This document shows positions 5,706-7,179 of a DNA stretch of 7,179 bases, in pieces. The notes below the pieces were generated by a model, which saw only the letters and a program-made list of their open reading frames with translations, searched no databases and was not told the DNA's origin. The DNA lies in assembly GCA_958403605.1 (NCBI GenBank), contig CATXYA010000074.1, positions 1 through 7,179 of the forward strand. Reading direction: 5' to 3'. The position numbers were made by a program, and so were the translations under genes. This stretch comes from an uncultured Oscillospiraceae bacterium (GTDB lineage Bacteria > Bacillota > Clostridia > Oscillospirales > Ruminococcaceae). Numbering within the stretch: position 1 is the first letter of the stretch; each line of letters opens with the position of its first letter.

Positions 5706-7179
5706 ACATGGAATTGTTCACCATCCTGCAAAAAGATACTTACGTCGATTCGCTGGCGTCCCTCTTCACCATGTCGGTGCTGATGGACTGCGAGGGCATC
5801 ACCAGCGCCTATGCCGGCATGGCGACGGTCTCCGGCAGGCAGACGCTGGAGGAATTGGGCCTCGTGGACGACACCCTGCGCGGCGCCGGGGAAAATGATT
5901 TTGTGATCGCGGTGCGGGCGTCAAGCCATGCGGCGTTCGAGGCCGCGCTGGCGAAAACAAAAAAGGACGAACCAGCCGCCGCAGCGCAAAGACCCACGTT
6001 TCGCACGGTGGAGGAGGCGGTGCGCGCCGATCCGCGCGCCAATATCTGCTCCATCGCCGTCCCCGGCGAATATGCCTGCGAGGTGACCAAGCAGGCGCTG
6101 GCGGCGGGGCTGCACTGCATCGTGTTCAGCAGCAACGTCCCGCTGGAGCAGGAGCGCGAAATGAAAGAGCTTGCGCGGGAAAAGGGCTTGTTGTGCATGG
6201 GGCCGGACTGCGGCGTTGCCAACATCAACGGCGCAGCGTTCGTGCTGTCCAGCATCAATAACCGCGGCCCCTTCGGCATCTGCGGCGCGTCCGGCTGCGG
6301 CATCCAGCACGTAGCGGCATTTCTGCACGAAGCGGGCAGCGGCGTTTCGCAGACCATCGGCACCGGCGGCAACGACCTGAAAGAGGCCGTGGGCGGCATC
6401 AGCATGCTGATGGGTATCGACGCACTGGAAAATGATCCCGATACCGAATACATCGTGCTGATCTCCCGCAAGCCGGCGGAAAGCGTGCTGCAGACGCTTA
6501 CCGCGCGCATCCGCGTGTGCAAAAAGCCGGTGGTGGCCTGTTTCATGGGGGCGGACCGCGCGGCAGTGGAGGCGTCCGGCGCGCTGTGGGCAAATGATTT
6601 GGACGGCTGCGCCCAGCAGGCGCTTTCGCTGATCGGCAAACAGATCAGCTTTGACAGCGACGGGGCATTGACGGCACTGGCGCGCTCTGCCGTGGAGGGC
6701 ATGAGCGCGCGGCAGAAGTACGTGCGCGGCGTTTACTGCGGCGGCACCTATTGTGACGAGGTCATGCAGACGATGCAGCCGGTACTCGGCGGCATCCACT
6801 CCAACTGCCCGCTCTCGCCGGAGCTGCGTCTGGCCGATGCCCGCGCCAGCGTGGGGAACACGGTGGTGGACAGCGGTGAAGAAGAGTTTACCCGCGGACG
6901 CCCGCATCCCACCCTGGAGCCGGCGATGCGCCTGCCGCTGATCGAAAAAGAAGGGGAGGACCCGGAGACCGCAGTGATCTTACTGGACTTCATCCTCACC
7001 CCGCCGGAGCACAGCGACCCCGCGGGCGTCACCCTGCCGGTGCTGACAAAGGTGATGGCGGCCGCCCGCGCGCGCGGCGGCAAGCTTGCAATCGTCTGCT
7101 CGGTGCTGGGCACCGACGCGGACCTGCAGAACGTCAGCCTGCAGCGGCAGAAGCTGCGGGACGCCGGGGTATACGTCTG
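5702..7179 (+). CDS. fdrA: FdrA/AllF-like acyl-CoA synthetase-family protein (3' truncated)
   Basis: The frame runs off the right edge with 492 residues visible; by recall E. coli FdrA is about 555, so only the C-terminus is missing. Family blocks appear in order: IAVPGEYACEV (118-128), MGPDCG (166-171), GICGASGCGIQ (192-202), IGTGGNDLKEAVGGIS (219-234), GVYCGGTYCDE (343-353), RGRPHPTLEPAMR (398-410) and ILLDFILTPPEHSDPAG (426-442). These are succinyl-CoA-synthetase-alpha-like folds, but I see no GHAGA catalytic-His motif, in keeping with FdrA not being an ordinary CoA ligase. FdrA/AllF pairs with DUF1116/AllG in oxamate carbamoyltransferase. The ATG at 5702 overlaps the upstream TGA as ATGA, implying coupled translation. 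A second ATG at 5708 sits at better spacing (10 nt) from GAGG (5694-5697) and aligns better with the E. coli N-terminus, so either may be used. A DUF2877 gene and a carbamate kinase would be expected downstream. Confidence 0.9.
   Translation, partial: MNMELFTILQKDTYVDSLASLFTMSVLMDCEGITSAYAGMATVSGRQTLEELGLVDDTLRGAGENDFVIAVRASSHAAFEAALAKTKKDEPAAAAQRPTFRTVEEAVRADPRANICSIAVPGEYACEVTKQALAAGLHCIVFSSNVPLEQEREMKELAREKGLLCMGPDCGVANINGAAFVLSSINNRGPFGICGASGCGIQHVAAFLHEAGSGVSQTIGTGGNDLKEAVGGISMLMGIDALENDPDTEYIVLISRKPAESVLQTLTARIRVCKKPVVACFMGADRAAVEASGALWANDLDGCAQQALSLIGKQISFDSDGALTALARSAVEGMSARQKYVRGVYCGGTYCDEVMQTMQPVLGGIHSNCPLSPELRLADARASVGNTVVDSGEEEFTRGRPHPTLEPAMRLPLIEKEGEDPETAVILLDFILTPPEHSDPAGVTLPVLTKVMAAARARGGKLAIVCSVLGTDADLQNVSLQRQKLRDAGVYV

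Noticed and set aside
5809..6907. Minus-strand open frames opposite fdrA
   Set aside because: Low-complexity translations mirroring codon bias in a gene that matches FdrA throughout.

Overview
The window looks like a GC-rich chromosomal segment from a Gram-positive anaerobe of the Clostridia, most likely a gut Oscillospiraceae/Ruminococcaceae-type bacterium. That is an inference from gene content (a GH65 phosphorylase fused to beta-phosphoglucomutase, a GntR/FCD regulator, a GHL6-type glycosidase and a DUF1116-FdrA pair), purine-rich AAGGAGG-like ribosome binding sites, and GC-rich genes separated by AT-rich control regions. No marker gene fixes the species. All genes are on the + strand.

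Layout: (1) 2-1222 is the 3' part of a fusion gene: the end of a GH65 disaccharide phosphorylase joined in frame to a complete beta-phosphoglucomutase. A strong intrinsic terminator follows (1253-1280). (2) 1484-2161 is a GntR-family repressor of the FadR/FCD subfamily with a putative promoter of its own, closed by a long bulged hairpin terminator (2176-2230). (3) A well-formed sigma-A-type promoter (2300-2328) has a perfect 16-bp palindrome over its -10 element. It drives 2405-4390, a cytoplasmic glycoside-hydrolase-like protein (GHL6 barrel plus a beta-galactosidase trimerisation-like domain). (4) 58 bp later comes 4449-5705, a DUF1116 protein related to E. coli YlbE/AllG. It overlaps by 4 bp the start of an FdrA/AllF-like gene (5702 onward) that runs off the right edge.

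How they work together: the left gene makes beta-glucose-1-phosphate by phosphorolysis of a glucose disaccharide and isomerises it to glucose-6-phosphate. The right block appears to be a separate regulon: the FCD regulator probably senses a small acid and represses the hydrolase-DUF1116-fdrA operon through the palindrome. DUF1116 and FdrA proteins are components of oxamate-carbamoyltransferase-type enzymes that produce carbamoyl phosphate, usually with a DUF2877 subunit and a carbamate kinase. Those two partners are not in the window and would be expected downstream.

The most interesting point is this operon. A glycosidase-like enzyme is co-transcribed with a transcarbamylase-type pair whose conserved motifs differ from the E. 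coli proteins as I remember them. This suggests a catabolic pathway for an unidentified substrate, perhaps a glycosylated carbamoyl or ureido compound, and not ordinary allantoin breakdown.
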